From Halomonas elongata DSM 2581 (GTDB lineage Bacteria > Pseudomonadota > Gammaproteobacteria > Pseudomonadales > Halomonadaceae), in contig NC_014532.2 of NCBI RefSeq assembly GCF_000196875.2, positions 3,596,001 to 3,660,000 on the forward strand: a stretch of 64,000 nt of DNA, given 5' to 3'. This document shows positions 49,305 to 62,581 of the stretch, piece after piece; within the stretch, counting starts at the first letter, position 1; each line of letters opens with the position of its first letter. The translations under genes and the position numbers were made by a program. The notes below the pieces were generated by a model. That model was not told the DNA's origin, ran no database searches, and worked only from the letters and a program-made list of their open reading frames with translations.

Positions 49305-50417
49305 GGCCGTCGATTCCCGAGCGCTAGGCGACGCCTCCTCGGCCCAGTCTCGCGCCGCCGCCAGACAACTGTCCCAATCGCCGACATGCAGGAAGTGCTG
49401 ATCGTCGTGCTTCTCCAACTGATAGCGATACATGGGGTCGTAATACTCGGTCAGCAATGGCGCCAGCCAAGCTTCGTGGGCCTGGCTGTTGCCCCGCTCA
49501 TGCTCACGAAAGGCCAGCTCCTGAAGACGCTGCAGACGGGCCAGTCGTGCCCCACCGAGCCGCTTGCGCAGGCGCTGCAGGGCACCGGAAAGTTGTTTGC
49601 GCATCAACGCCCAGCCCAGCCACTCGCCGAACTGCTGACGATAGACCGCCCAGAGGTCCTCGATGTAATCCTTGTGAATCTGCTGAAGGCGCCAGTCGAG
49701 GGGCATCTCGACCCGGATGCGCGGCGCCCGCTCCATGCTCCGCCAGAAGGTAAGGGGAATATTGGCGGTGCCGATATGGCGGGATTCGTCCTCCAGTACC
49801 ACCGGCCCAGGCAGGTCCAACAGGCGCAGGCCCATGGCATGTTCGAAGTCGATCTGGGAAGGCGCCGCCAGTGGATGACGGCCGAAGGCCGAGCCCTTGT
49901 GACGCGCACAGGCCTCGAGATCCAGCCCGCATGAAAGCGCCTGGATCAGGCTCGTCTTGGCGCAGCCGGTGAGACCTCCGACCACCAGCAGCGGCTGCTC
50001 CGCCGCCGCATCGATTCGCGCGCACAGCGCCTGACGCATGGCCTTCCAGCCACCGCGGATGCGCGGGCGCTCGATCCCGGCCTCGGCGAGCCATTGCTGG
50101 GCAATCCGCGAGCGCTGGCCTCCCCGAAAGCAGTAGATCAATGCATCGGGATGACGTGCCAGCAGGTCCCGCCAGGCCTCGACGCGTTCCGCCCGCACCC
50201 CGCCGGCAACCAGGTACTCGCCCAGTTCGATGGCGGCATCCTGGCCGGCACGCTTGTACTCGATACCAACCAGGTGACGCTCCTCGTCATCCATCAACGG
50301 CAGGTTGACCGCACCGGGCAGCGCCCCCTGGCGAAACTCCACCGGCGCCCGAACGTCGATCAGGACGCGGCGCTCGCGCAACAGCTCGAGATCGGGTTCG
50401 ACCAGCGTCGGACTCAT
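49272..50417 (-). CDS. mnmH: tRNA 2-selenouridine synthase
   Basis: A 381-residue protein. The N-terminal rhodanese domain has the active Cys96 in YCFRGGQRSR. The C-terminal part has a P-loop GGLTGCAKTS (about 148-157). MnmH replaces the sulfur of 2-thiouridine at the tRNA wobble base with selenium, using selenophosphate from SelD. It overlaps selD by four bases (ATGA), so both are made together. ATG 50417 gives the normal N terminus; longer frames are inside selD. Confidence 0.95.
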   Translation of the reverse strand: MSPTLVEPDLELLRERRVLIDVRAPVEFRQGALPGAVNLPLMDDEERHLVGIEYKRAGQDAAIELGEYLVAGGVRAERVEAWRDLLARHPDALIYCFRGGQRSRIAQQWLAEAGIERPRIRGGWKAMRQALCARIDAAAEQPLLVVGGLTGCAKTSLIQALSCGLDLEACARHKGSAFGRHPLAAPSQIDFEHAMGLRLLDLPGPVVLEDESRHIGTANIPLTFWRSMERAPRIRVEMPLDWRLQQIHKDYIEDLWAVYRQQFGEWLGWALMRKQLSGALQRLRKRLGGARLARLQRLQELAFREHERGNSQAHEAWLAPLLTEYYDPMYRYQLEKHDDQHFLHVGDWDSCLAAARDWAEEASPSARESTASAASAGQPLG

Positions 50418-51451
50418 CCTCGAACCTCGATGCGCGCCTCGCCTCGCGCGGCGACGACTTCGCCGAAGGGCTCGAGCTCGAGACCGTAGGAGCGCCCGAC
50501 ACGCTCGATATCGTCCTCCCAGGAGGGATGAACCGAAAGCAACAGGCCGCCGGAGGTCTGTGGGTCGCACAACCACTGCCAGTGGGCCTCGTCCATGGCG
50601 GGCAGCGCCGCGCCCAGCGCCTCACGATTGCGTCCGGTCCCGCCGGGCACGGCGCCCTGGCGCCGATAGGCCTCGGCCTCGGCCAGACGCGGCAAGCGCC
50701 GGAAGTCGATGCGCGCCGCAACGTCGCTGGCGACGCACATCTCGGTCAGGTGACCGGCAAGGCCGAAACCGGTGACGTCGGTCATGGCATGCACGCCCTG
50801 AATGCGTGCCAGATCCATGCCGATCCGGTTGGTCTCGAGCATCGTCTGGCGCGCCAGCCCCTGATGGCCCGGCTCCAGCCGTCCCTGCTTCTCTGCCGTG
50901 GTCAGCATGCCCACGCCAAGCGGCTTGGTCAGATACAGCAGATCGCCGACCTGGGCCCCCTTGTTGAGCTTGAGGTGTTCGAGATCGACCAGGCCATTGA
51001 CCGCCAGCCCGAAGATCGGCTCCGGCGCATCGATGGAATGACCACCGGCCAGCGCCAGGCCCAGCTCGCGACACACGGCCTGAGCGCCGCCGACCACATC
51101 GCCGGCGATGTCCGCTCCCAGCTTGTCCAGTGGCCAACCAAGAATGCCCAGGGCCATCACCGGCGAACCGCCCATGGCATAGACATCGCTGATGGCGTTG
51201 GTGGCGGCGATCCGGCCGAAATCGAAGGGATCGTCGACGATCGGCATGAAGAAATCGGTCGTGGCGATCATGCCGCGACCGTCGCCCAGGTCATAGACGG
51301 CGGCGTCCTCGCGTCCCTGATTGCCGACGATCAACCGGGAGTGGGAGGCTCCCGGCCCGGCCTTGGCCAGGATGCCGTCCAGGACGTCAGGGGCGATCTT
51401 GCAGCCACAGCCGGCACCGTGACTGTACTGGGTCAGGCGGATGGCGCTCAT
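50414..51451 (-). CDS. selD: selenophosphate synthase
   Basis: A 345-residue protein with the catalytic loop YSHGAGCGCKI (Cys15 and Lys18, equivalent to E. coli Cys17 and Lys20), DDAAVY-like EDAAVYDLGDG and GGHSID. The residue at the active site is Cys (TGT), not selenocysteine. It forms selenophosphate from selenide and ATP for MnmH and possibly selenocysteine synthesis. ATG 51451 follows AAGGAGAA. It is directly upstream of mnmH. Confidence 0.96.
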   Translation of the reverse strand: MSAIRLTQYSHGAGCGCKIAPDVLDGILAKAGPGASHSRLIVGNQGREDAAVYDLGDGRGMIATTDFFMPIVDDPFDFGRIAATNAISDVYAMGGSPVMALGILGWPLDKLGADIAGDVVGGAQAVCRELGLALAGGHSIDAPEPIFGLAVNGLVDLEHLKLNKGAQVGDLLYLTKPLGVGMLTTAEKQGRLEPGHQGLARQTMLETNRIGMDLARIQGVHAMTDVTGFGLAGHLTEMCVASDVAARIDFRRLPRLAEAEAYRRQGAVPGGTGRNREALGAALPAMDEAHWQWLCDPQTSGGLLLSVHPSWEDDIERVGRSYGLELEPFGEVVAARGEARIEVRG

Positions 51452-51495
51452 CTCATTCTCCTTGGCGTTCATTATCGGCATTCTACAACGTCTGG

Positions 51496-51638
51496 GGAAA
51501 AGCTGAATCAATCGCCGAGCGTAGTGAAGCGCAAGGCGAACGGAGCCCAGAAAGCGAGACATAACAGATGGTTAGTCGGTATCTCGAGCACCATTCAACG
51601 CAGCAATTGGCACGCACAGGCATTCAAGCCGTGTTTCC
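51496..51638. mobile_element. miniature inverted-repeat element, copy 1
   Basis: About 143 bases matching 54597-54738 (roughly 80% by eye) and lying between selD and radA. The ends are degenerate inverted repeats related to GGAARCRCTGWATAAAT. The right end touches the radA stop codon. No coding capacity. Confidence 0.7.
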
Positions 51639-53020
51639 TAGAGCGCTTCCAGCGCATCGGCCAACTTATCCACCGCCACCACCTCCATGCCCTCGGGCGC
51701 CTGCTTGGGCGCATTGGCGCGCGGCACGATGGCCCGGCGGAAGCCGTGCTTGGCGGCCTCGACGATGCGCTCCTGGCCACTGGGCACCGGGCGGATCTCG
51801 CCGGACAGCCCGACCTCGCCGAACACCACCAGTTCGCGGGCCAGCGGGCGGCTCTGCAGGCTCGACACCACGGCCAGCAAGACCGCCAGGTCAGCACTGG
51901 TCTCCAGTACCTTGACCCCGCCGACCACGTTGAGGAAGACATCCTGATCGCCAGTGAACAGCCCCCCATGGCGATGCAGCACCGCCAGCAACATGGCCAG
52001 GCGATTCTGATCCAGCCCCACCGCGACGCGGCGCGGATTGCCCAGTGCCGAATCGTCGAGCAGCGCCTGCACCTCCACCAGGATCGGACGGGTGCCTTCC
52101 CAGACCACCATCACCAGGCTACCCGGCGCCTGTTCCTCGCTGCGCGACAGGAAGATGGCACTGGGATTCTTCACTTCCTTGAGACCGTGCTCGAGCATGG
52201 CGAAGACGCCCAGTTCGTTGACCGCTCCGAAGCGATTCTTCTGGCCCCGCAGCGTACGGAAACGCGAGTCGGCACCGCCTTCCAGCAACAGCGAGGCATC
52301 GATCATGTGCTCGAGCACCTTGGGGCCGGCCAGCGTGCCGTCCTTGGTCACGTGCCCCACCAGCATGAGCACCGTGCTGGACTGCTTGGCGAAGCGCGTC
52401 AGGGCGGCGGCTGATTCGCGCACCTGGGCCACGCCGCCGGGCGCCGAGGCGATGTCCTCCAGATGAGTGGTCTGGATGGAATCGATGATCAACACCTCGG
52501 GGCGCTCGCGCTCGGCAACGCCCAGGATCGTCTCGATGCTGGTCTCGGCCAGCATCTGCAAGCCCTGGGTCGGCAACTGCAGGCGGTGGGCGCGCATCGC
52601 CACCTGGCTCAGCGACTCCTCGCCGGTGACATAGAGCACACGGCGCTGCTGGGCCAGCTTGCAGGCCGTCTGCAGCAACAGGGTCGACTTGCCGGCTCCG
52701 GGATGTCCGCCCAGCAGCACAGCGGATCCAGGCACCAGACCGCCCCCCAGTACCCGATCGAACTCCTCGAACGTGGAGGTCAGCCTGGGCACTTCCCCCA
52801 GATCGACGTTGGACAGTTCGACCACCTCTCGCGACACGGCTCCGGCGTACCCCCCTCGACCGCCACCTCCGCTACCGCCGCTGGCGGCCCCGGGGCGGGC
52901 CGCGGAAAGCCGCACCTCGCTCAGGGTATTCCATTCCTGACAGCTGGAGCATTGCCCCTGCCATTTTCGATATTCGGCGCCGCACTCGGTGCAGACGAAA
53001 GCGCTCTTGGCTTTGGCCAT
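51638..53020 (-). CDS. radA: DNA repair protein RadA
   Basis: A 460-residue protein with the N-terminal zinc finger (CTECG, CSSC within residues 10-30), Walker A GGHPGAGKST (about 106-115), the RadA-specific KNRFG motif (about 263) and a C-terminal Lon-like domain. RadA is a RecA-like helicase that drives branch migration in recombinational repair. ATG 53020 is chosen to begin MAKAKSAFVC. The stop codon is at the boundary of the MITE. Confidence 0.96.
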   Translation of the reverse strand: MAKAKSAFVCTECGAEYRKWQGQCSSCQEWNTLSEVRLSAARPGAASGGSGGGGRGGYAGAVSREVVELSNVDLGEVPRLTSTFEEFDRVLGGGLVPGSAVLLGGHPGAGKSTLLLQTACKLAQQRRVLYVTGEESLSQVAMRAHRLQLPTQGLQMLAETSIETILGVAERERPEVLIIDSIQTTHLEDIASAPGGVAQVRESAAALTRFAKQSSTVLMLVGHVTKDGTLAGPKVLEHMIDASLLLEGGADSRFRTLRGQKNRFGAVNELGVFAMLEHGLKEVKNPSAIFLSRSEEQAPGSLVMVVWEGTRPILVEVQALLDDSALGNPRRVAVGLDQNRLAMLLAVLHRHGGLFTGDQDVFLNVVGGVKVLETSADLAVLLAVVSSLQSRPLARELVVFGEVGLSGEIRPVPSGQERIVEAAKHGFRRAIVPRANAPKQAPEGMEVVAVDKLADALEAL

Positions 53021-53111
53021 GGGTGTCTCGTCGAAGAATGAAGACTTGCGATGGAACCATACGCGAGGGGCGGCCCGATGGCCGCCCCTCGTCAACGCGA
53101 TGCCAGTCGCG

Positions 53112-53564
53112 TTACATGCGCTTCAGGCGCAGAACCTCGTTGTTCTGGAAGCGGCGACGCTGTGGGTCGATCAGCTCCAGGGTCTGCGGGTCCAGGCGCA
53201 GGAAGTAATAAACCTGGCCTTCGCCGTTCGGGGTGAGTTCATAGACGGTGGCCTGCGGATCGTCGGCCGTCCCATCGAGCACTTCCCAGTTGCCGGAGTA
53301 CGACTCGTTGGGCGGATTTTCCGGATGGCCGCGATAGGCCGCTTCCAGGTCGAAGGTACGGCCGGCAGCAGCGCCCTGCTCTTCTCCTTCCATGGTGACG
53401 GTCAGGTCGATCCCCTCGCAATTGCGACACGGCAGGGTTCCCTGATATGTCTGCTCGGTACTTGTTACCCCCGGCTCGGCGGCTCCCTGATCGGTGGGGC
53501 CAGCCGCACAGCCTGCCAGCAAGGCAAGCATGGCCGAGCCCGCCAGCAACGTCCTGATTTGCAT
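53112..53564 (-). CDS. NlpE-like lipoprotein
   Basis: A 150-residue protein with a lipoprotein signal: LLAGCAAG with the lipobox Cys at about residue 19. The mature part has the NlpE N-terminal features, including LPCRNCEGIDLTVTM (CxxC) and a small beta-barrel. NlpE senses surface contact and copper in E. coli; the same function is only inferred. AGGAGA precedes ATG 53564. No Cpx genes are nearby. Confidence 0.82.
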   Translation of the reverse strand: MQIRTLLAGSAMLALLAGCAAGPTDQGAAEPGVTSTEQTYQGTLPCRNCEGIDLTVTMEGEEQGAAAGRTFDLEAAYRGHPENPPNESYSGNWEVLDGTADDPQATVYELTPNGEGQVYYFLRLDPQTLELIDPQRRRFQNNEVLRLKRM

Positions 53565-53674
53565 ATTCGTTCTCCTAACCAATGGGCATGGCACCGTGTT
53601 ACACGGCAACCTGCTCGATAGCATAACCTTTCGCGCCATCAGCGGACAGCCTGGGCGCCACCAGGTTCCGCTGT

Positions 53675-54571
53675 TCATGATGCCATCGGACGGACATGCT
53701 CGAACACCACCCATAATAGCAACGGCATCACCACCAGGCTGCCCAGATTGCCGATCAGTACCAGCGAGGCCACCAGGTGCGGCTGTTGCCGATACTGCTC
53801 GGCCACCAGATAGTTCAGCACTGCCGGCGGCAGGGCGGCAAACACCCACAGCGCCGCCGCCGTGATGCCCGAAAGATCCAGCAGAGCCACCATCGGCGCC
53901 GCTACAACCAGCCCCGACAGCGGACACAACACCGCACCGAGCAGCCCCATGCGCCAGTGCCCGAAGTCGATGTCGAGCATGCGAACCCCCAGGGCGAACA
54001 GCATCAGTGGAATACTGACGCCTCCCAGCATATTCAACGCCTCGAGCAACCAGTCGGGCAACGTCATCCCGCTCAGGTTGACCCCGAGCCCAGCGAGACT
54101 GGCCAGCACAATGGGCATGCGCAGCAAGCGCCACAACGGCGTATGGGGAGAGAGCATCCAGAGCCCCACCGAGAAGTGCAGCAGCATCTCGACGATGAAC
54201 ACCACGACCGCCGCCGGCAACGCCTGCTCGCCGAATGCCAGCACGATCAGCGGCAGTCCCATGTTGCCGGCATTGTTGAACATCATCGGCGGCAGAAAGG
54301 TGCGCACCTCCAGTTTCAGCCAGCGCACCAGTGGCCACAGCAGGATCCCGGAACCCAGCACGACCGCAGCGGCGGCCAGGGCCAGACGGGCATAATCCGT
54401 CAACGGCGCCTGCCGATCCGCCAGCGCGGCGAATACCAGCATGGGCACGAACAGCTCCATGTTCAGCGTGTTCAGTCCCTGGATGTCCGGACGCCGATAG
54501 CGCCCATAGAGGGTACCGCTCCCCGCGATCAGGAATACCGGCAACAGGGTGGAAAGAATCTGGGCAAGCAT
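53675..54571 (-). CDS. AEC family transporter
   Basis: About 298 residues with ten membrane helices. The family N terminus MLAQILSTLLPVFLIAGSG and the conserved NNAGNMGLPL (about residues 98-107), with the unwound helix of auxin efflux carriers, are present. The substrate is unknown; bacterial members export malate or other small acids. I choose ATG 54571; an ATG 15 bases upstream is possible. The MITE lies just upstream, in the promoter region. Confidence 0.85.
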   Translation of the reverse strand: MLAQILSTLLPVFLIAGSGTLYGRYRRPDIQGLNTLNMELFVPMLVFAALADRQAPLTDYARLALAAAAVVLGSGILLWPLVRWLKLEVRTFLPPMMFNNAGNMGLPLIVLAFGEQALPAAVVVFIVEMLLHFSVGLWMLSPHTPLWRLLRMPIVLASLAGLGVNLSGMTLPDWLLEALNMLGGVSIPLMLFALGVRMLDIDFGHWRMGLLGAVLCPLSGLVVAAPMVALLDLSGITAAALWVFAALPPAVLNYLVAEQYRQQPHLVASLVLIGNLGSLVVMPLLLWVVFEHVRPMAS

Positions 54572-54596
54572 GCGGCCTCGTTCCATGGCGAACTAA

Positions 54597-54738
54597 GGAA
54601 GCGCTGAATAAATCGCCGAGCATAGTGAAGTGCAAGGCGCACGGAGCACAGAAAGTGAGACATAACGGATGTTAGGCGAGCTTTCGAGCACCGTGCAACG
54701 CAGCAATTTGCGTGCGTAGGCATTTATACAGTGTTTCC
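54597..54738. mobile_element. miniature inverted-repeat element, copy 2
   Basis: About 142 bases with terminal inverted repeats: GGAAGCGCTGAATAAAT at the left and the complement of GGAAACACTGTATAAAT at the right. It has the same internal sequence as copy 1. It lies between the divergent AEC transporter and hisC genes, so it may carry promoter or terminator signals. No transposase inside. Confidence 0.78.
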
Positions 54739-54838
54739 CAACATTTGCGGGAACGTCGAGCGTAGCACGACGCCGGCTTGCGCGGTGCCGGCGAGCGGGT
54801 CACCATGGCCCGAGTGTTTCCACCCCGAGCGAGTGACG

Positions 54839-55894
54839 ATGAGCAAGTTCTGGAGCCCCAAGTTGCGGGAGCTGACGCCCTATGTCCCGGGCGAGCAACC
54901 CCGTGAGCGACTGATCAAGCTGAATACCAACGAGAACCCCTATCCTCCCGCACCCGGTGTCGAAACCGCGTTGCGCGAGTTCCCGGTGGATCACCTGCGC
55001 CGCTACCCCGACCCCGAATCCCGTGCCCTGCGCGACGCGCTGGCCAAGGAGTTTGGTGTCGAGCCGGAACAGGTCTTCGTCGGCAACGGCTCGGACGAAG
55101 TCCTGGCGCTGGCCTTCCAGGCTTTCTTCTGTCACGACCGGCCGCTGGAAATGCCGGAGATCACGTACAGCTTCTACCCCGTTTACTGCCGGCTGTATGA
55201 CGTGACGCGACGCGCCCTGCCCCTGGACGACCAGTGGCGCGTCGATCTGGATGCCTTCAGCCAGGAAGCCGGTGGCGTGGTGTTCGCCAACCCCAATGCC
55301 CCGACCGGTCACGGGCACGACCGCCAGGCCATCGCCCGTCTCCTGTCACGCATCACCGGTTCGGTGGTGCTCATCGACGAGGCCTACGTGGACTTCGGTG
55401 GTGAAAGCGCGATCCCCCTGGTTGCCGAACATCCCAATCTGCTGGTGACCGGCACCTTCTCCAAGTCCCGCAGCCTCGCCGGTCTCCGACTCGGCTATGC
55501 GGTGGGTTCACGGGAACTGATCGAAGGGCTGGAACGGGTCAAGGACTCCTTCAACTCCTACCCCATCGACAGCCTCGCCAGCACGCTGGGCATCGCGGCA
55601 CTGGCCGACCACGATCACTTCGAGGCCTGCCGGGAAGCCGTGATCACCACCCGGGAACGCACCCGGGGACGTCTCGAGGAGCTGGGGCTGCGTGTCCTGC
55701 CCTCCCAGACCAATTTCCTCCTGGTTAGCCATCCGGACATCGATGCCGCCCAACTCTTCGTCGGCCTCCGCGAACGGGGGATCCTGGTTCGCCACTTCAA
55801 TACCGATACCCTTCGCGACTTCCTGCGCATTTCCATCGGTACCGAGGATGAGATGGATAGCCTGGTCGAAGCCCTGGAACCACTCTGCGCCTGA
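54839..55894 (+). CDS. hisC: histidinol-phosphate aminotransferase
   Basis: A 351-residue aminotransferase class I/II protein of HisC length. It has KLNTNENPYPP at the N terminus, the aspartate site in VLIDEAYVDFGG and the PLP lysine in TFSKSRSLAGLRLGYA (about residue 211). It catalyses the transamination step of histidine synthesis. ATG 54839 is used; upstream frames run into the MITE. It is alone, without other his genes. Confidence 0.93.
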   Translation: MSKFWSPKLRELTPYVPGEQPRERLIKLNTNENPYPPAPGVETALREFPVDHLRRYPDPESRALRDALAKEFGVEPEQVFVGNGSDEVLALAFQAFFCHDRPLEMPEITYSFYPVYCRLYDVTRRALPLDDQWRVDLDAFSQEAGGVVFANPNAPTGHGHDRQAIARLLSRITGSVVLIDEAYVDFGGESAIPLVAEHPNLLVTGTFSKSRSLAGLRLGYAVGSRELIEGLERVKDSFNSYPIDSLASTLGIAALADHDHFEACREAVITTRERTRGRLEELGLRVLPSQTNFLLVSHPDIDAAQLFVGLRERGILVRHFNTDTLRDFLRISIGTEDEMDSLVEALEPLCA

Positions 55895-55954
55895 CGCCTT
55901 CGACGCCCCTCATCCGGGGCGTCGATCAATGACACCATCGTCGACGAGACACCC

Positions 55955-56368
55955 ATGGACGCGTCCACCACTCGTTTACCACTCGCCGGCGTGCATCACG
56001 TCGCGCTGATCACTGCCGACTACCCCCGAGCCCGACGCTTTTATCTCGAGGTCCTGGATGCCGAAATCCTGAACGAGACCTACCGCGAGGAGCGTGACAG
56101 CCACAAGCTCGATCTCTTGCTGCCCGGTGGCATTCAACTGGAGCTATTTTCCTTTCCCTCGCCGCCCCCACGCCCGAGCTATCCCGAAGCCTGCGGGCTG
56201 CGTCACCTGGCGCTCGCCACTACGGATCTCGAAGCCTGCGTGGCACTCCTCGAAGCGCGTGGCGCCGCCCCCGAACCGATCCGCGTCGACGAGCACACCG
56301 GTGCTCGTTTCACCTTTCTCGCCGACCCGGATGGCACTCCCATCGAGTGCTACGAGATCAGTGGCTGA
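55955..56368 (+). CDS. VOC/glyoxalase family protein (YaeR-like)
   Basis: A 137-residue protein with the glyoxalase/VOC fold: HHVALITADYPRARRFYLEV, then LRHLALATTDLEACVALLEA and the C-terminal FLADPDGTPIECYE. Likely metal ligands are the His in VHHVAL, a Glu after QLE, His in RHLAL and Glu in PIECYE. It resembles the YaeR group; the substrate is unknown. It follows hisC on the same strand after 60 bases. Confidence 0.85.
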   Translation: MDASTTRLPLAGVHHVALITADYPRARRFYLEVLDAEILNETYREERDSHKLDLLLPGGIQLELFSFPSPPPRPSYPEACGLRHLALATTDLEACVALLEARGAAPEPIRVDEHTGARFTFLADPDGTPIECYEISG

Positions 56369-56415
56369 ACCACCGAGATCGCCCTTCTTTTTTAAACTTT
56401 TCTTCCAGACATGAA

Positions 56416-56447
56416 AAAACCCCGACTTCGCGTGAAGCCGGGGTTTT
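56416..56447. terminator. intrinsic terminator after the VOC gene
   Basis: Stem ACCCCG/CGGGGT with an inner CTTC/GAAG, flanked by A-rich and T-rich tracts (TTTT at 56444). It may end both the VOC transcript and read-through from the rRNA operon. Confidence 0.82.
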
Positions 56448-56620
56448 CTCGGGATAGATGCCTGACGCCTCCACGGCCACGCCGTGGCCTGGAGCCTGGG
56501 CTCGGGACGCCGCATCGCGGGCTTTCCACCTCGCCCGTTCGCGCCTGACAAGGCGATACCTTGTCCGAGCGGCGCTCACCCGACTCTCGCATGCGATGAC
56601 AGCCCATCGTACTGACATAA

Positions 56621-56651
56621 AAAAATCCCCCGGGGATACCGGGGGATTTTT
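56621..56651 (-). terminator. rRNA operon terminator
   Basis: Perfect stem AAAAATCCCCC/GGGGGATTTTT just past the 5S gene on the minus strand, with a T-run in that direction. Confidence 0.88.
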
Positions 56652-56660
56652 CAGATAAGT

Positions 56661-56776
56661 GCCTGACGATGACCTACTCTCGCATGGGAACTCCCACACT
56701 ACCATCGGCGCTGAGCGGTTTCACTGCTGAGTTCGGCATGGGTTCAGGTGGTGCCCGCTCGCTATGGTCGTCAGGC
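56661..56776 (-). rRNA. rrf: 5S ribosomal RNA
   Basis: About 116 bases. The minus strand has GCCTGACGACCATAGCGAGC at its start, the loop with CCGAACTCAGCAGTGAAAC and the 3' end GTAGGTCATCGTCAGGC. Ends set by the acceptor stem. Confidence 0.95.
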
Positions 56777-56859
56777 GAAAACATCAATGCAATCCTGCTG
56801 ACGATACGTCTCTCGCGTACCCGGCGTCGTCTGTCATCCAGACTCCTTGGGTGTTATAT

Positions 56860-59748
<2,889 letters not shown>

Positions 59749-59855
59749 TATAACCCGAAGGAGTCTGGTCGCGATGACTCAACGACAATTGCCGGATACG
59801 CTTGAGACGTATCTCATATGTCCTTTCTTTCGAAAGGAACTGTCAGCAGGATTAC

Positions 59856-59868
59856 ATTGTTAAAGAGC
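59856..59868 (-). promoter_or_regulatory. boxA antitermination site in the 16S-23S spacer
   Basis: On the minus strand it reads GCTCTTTAACAAT, the Nus-factor boxA consensus, upstream of 23S. Confidence 0.85.
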
Positions 59869-59952
59869 GACTGTTCAAAGAACAGTCGGAAGTCAGCAGA
59901 TATCTTGTCATCTACAAACTTGCGACTGGTCTTGTCACATCAACTGTTGGGG

Positions 59953-60028
59953 TGGTGGAGCCTACCGGGATCGAACCGGTGACCTCCTGCGTGCAAGGCA
60001 GGCGCTCTCCCAGCTGAGCTAAGGCCCC
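59953..60028 (-). tRNA. tRNA-Ala (TGC)
   Basis: 76-base cloverleaf on the minus strand, from GGGGCCTTAGCTCAGCTGGG to the encoded CCA, anticodon TGC in CTTGCACG. Normal spacer tRNA. Confidence 0.98.
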
Positions 60029-60241
60029 CTTCTTGCTGCTGCTTTTTCTCTCAGGCGGTGTTGAGCTCTTCCTTCACTCGGTCATTGGCCTCATGCCAAC
60101 TCCCTCGCTCATTCATCGCTCGCCTTGCCTGATAGAAAAATCATTGCAATAAGATCAAGGCAATTTGAGTAAGACAAGGCGCTTTTCGCCGACGTGTAGC
60201 CTGCTACACGAGGTGGAAAGCAACGCTGAATTACACAAATT

Positions 60242-60318
<77 letters not shown>

Positions 60319-60416
60319 GGCTTTCAACCACTGGGTCCGCGACCCAAACAGTCTTTGCTCTGGCCGATCAGGTAATTCATTGTGAGCACTTGCCGAGTGC
60401 CGGCGACGTCGTCGAT

Positions 60417-61954
<1,538 letters not shown>

Positions 61955-62088
61955 AAAGTCTGATAGTTCCTTAGGCGGAACCAAACCTGGTTCAAGATTC
62001 AAACGTCTCGTTTGACGAGTCGCTTGTCTTGATTTTCGGTGACTGGTCACCGACATCCCGACAAGCGCCCACATGAATTACCTGATCG

Positions 62089-62102
62089 ATTGTTAAAGAG
62101 CA
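62089..62102 (-). promoter_or_regulatory. boxA in the rRNA leader
   Basis: The minus strand reads TGCTCTTTAACAAT, the boxA consensus, in the leader before 16S. Confidence 0.85.
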
Positions 62103-62147
62103 TCTCACGTTGCCGGCCCGTGGCGCAGCGCCTCGTGAGGAAGGCGT

Positions 62148-62175
62148 ATTCTACCGATTCGGCGCCTGGCGTCAA
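62148..62175 (-). promoter_or_regulatory. rRNA promoter P2
   Basis: On the minus strand TTGACG, a 16-base spacer and TAGAAT. It lies closer to 16S than P1. Confidence 0.72.
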
Positions 62176-62259
62176 GCTCGATCTTGCCGAGAGCGACACA
62201 AACCTCGTTGAGGCGACTCCGAACTGAACCCTCAGCGGGCTCGGTAGCGAGTGGCGAGC

Positions 62260-62287
62260 ATTTTACCGAAATCGGCGTTCCTGTCAA
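62260..62287 (-). promoter_or_regulatory. rRNA promoter P1
   Basis: On the minus strand TTGACA, a 16-base spacer and TAAAAT, about 110 bases upstream of P2. The rest of the region to 62526 is AT-richer and shows no gene. Confidence 0.75.
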
Positions 62288-62526
62288 CCGGCGAATTCCA
62301 AAGCGATTCGAAAAACCCTAAGAAAAACAGGCGCTTCTGCCACCCTTCACCGCCTGCAACGTTGCCCGTCGCCGGCAGCGGATGCGTACTTTACGGATAT
62401 CAGGCCGGCGATGCAAGCCCTTTGCGACAAGAACGTGAAGAAAAGATAGCAAGCCGATGACAGTTCATCCACAACCTCTCGCACCACAGACCGGCTGTGG
62501 ACAACCTCACGCCCCGGCCGGCGACG

Positions 62527-62552
62527 AAAACGCCCGCTCGAGGCGGGCGTTT
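62527..62552 (-). terminator. intrinsic terminator of tyrS
   Basis: Stem ACGCCCGC/GCGGGCGT with a short loop, with TTTT on the minus-strand side, 30 bases after the tyrS stop. Confidence 0.85.
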
Positions 62553-62581
62553 GTGGCCTTGTCGCACGGGGGGAGCGGGTG

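Noticed and set aside
50414..51451. possible selenocysteine in SelD
   Set aside because: The active-site codon is TGT (Cys), and there is no in-frame TGA.
50528..52414. 628-codon open frame on the plus strand
   Set aside because: Runs antisense to selD and radA, which are both certain. Not a gene.
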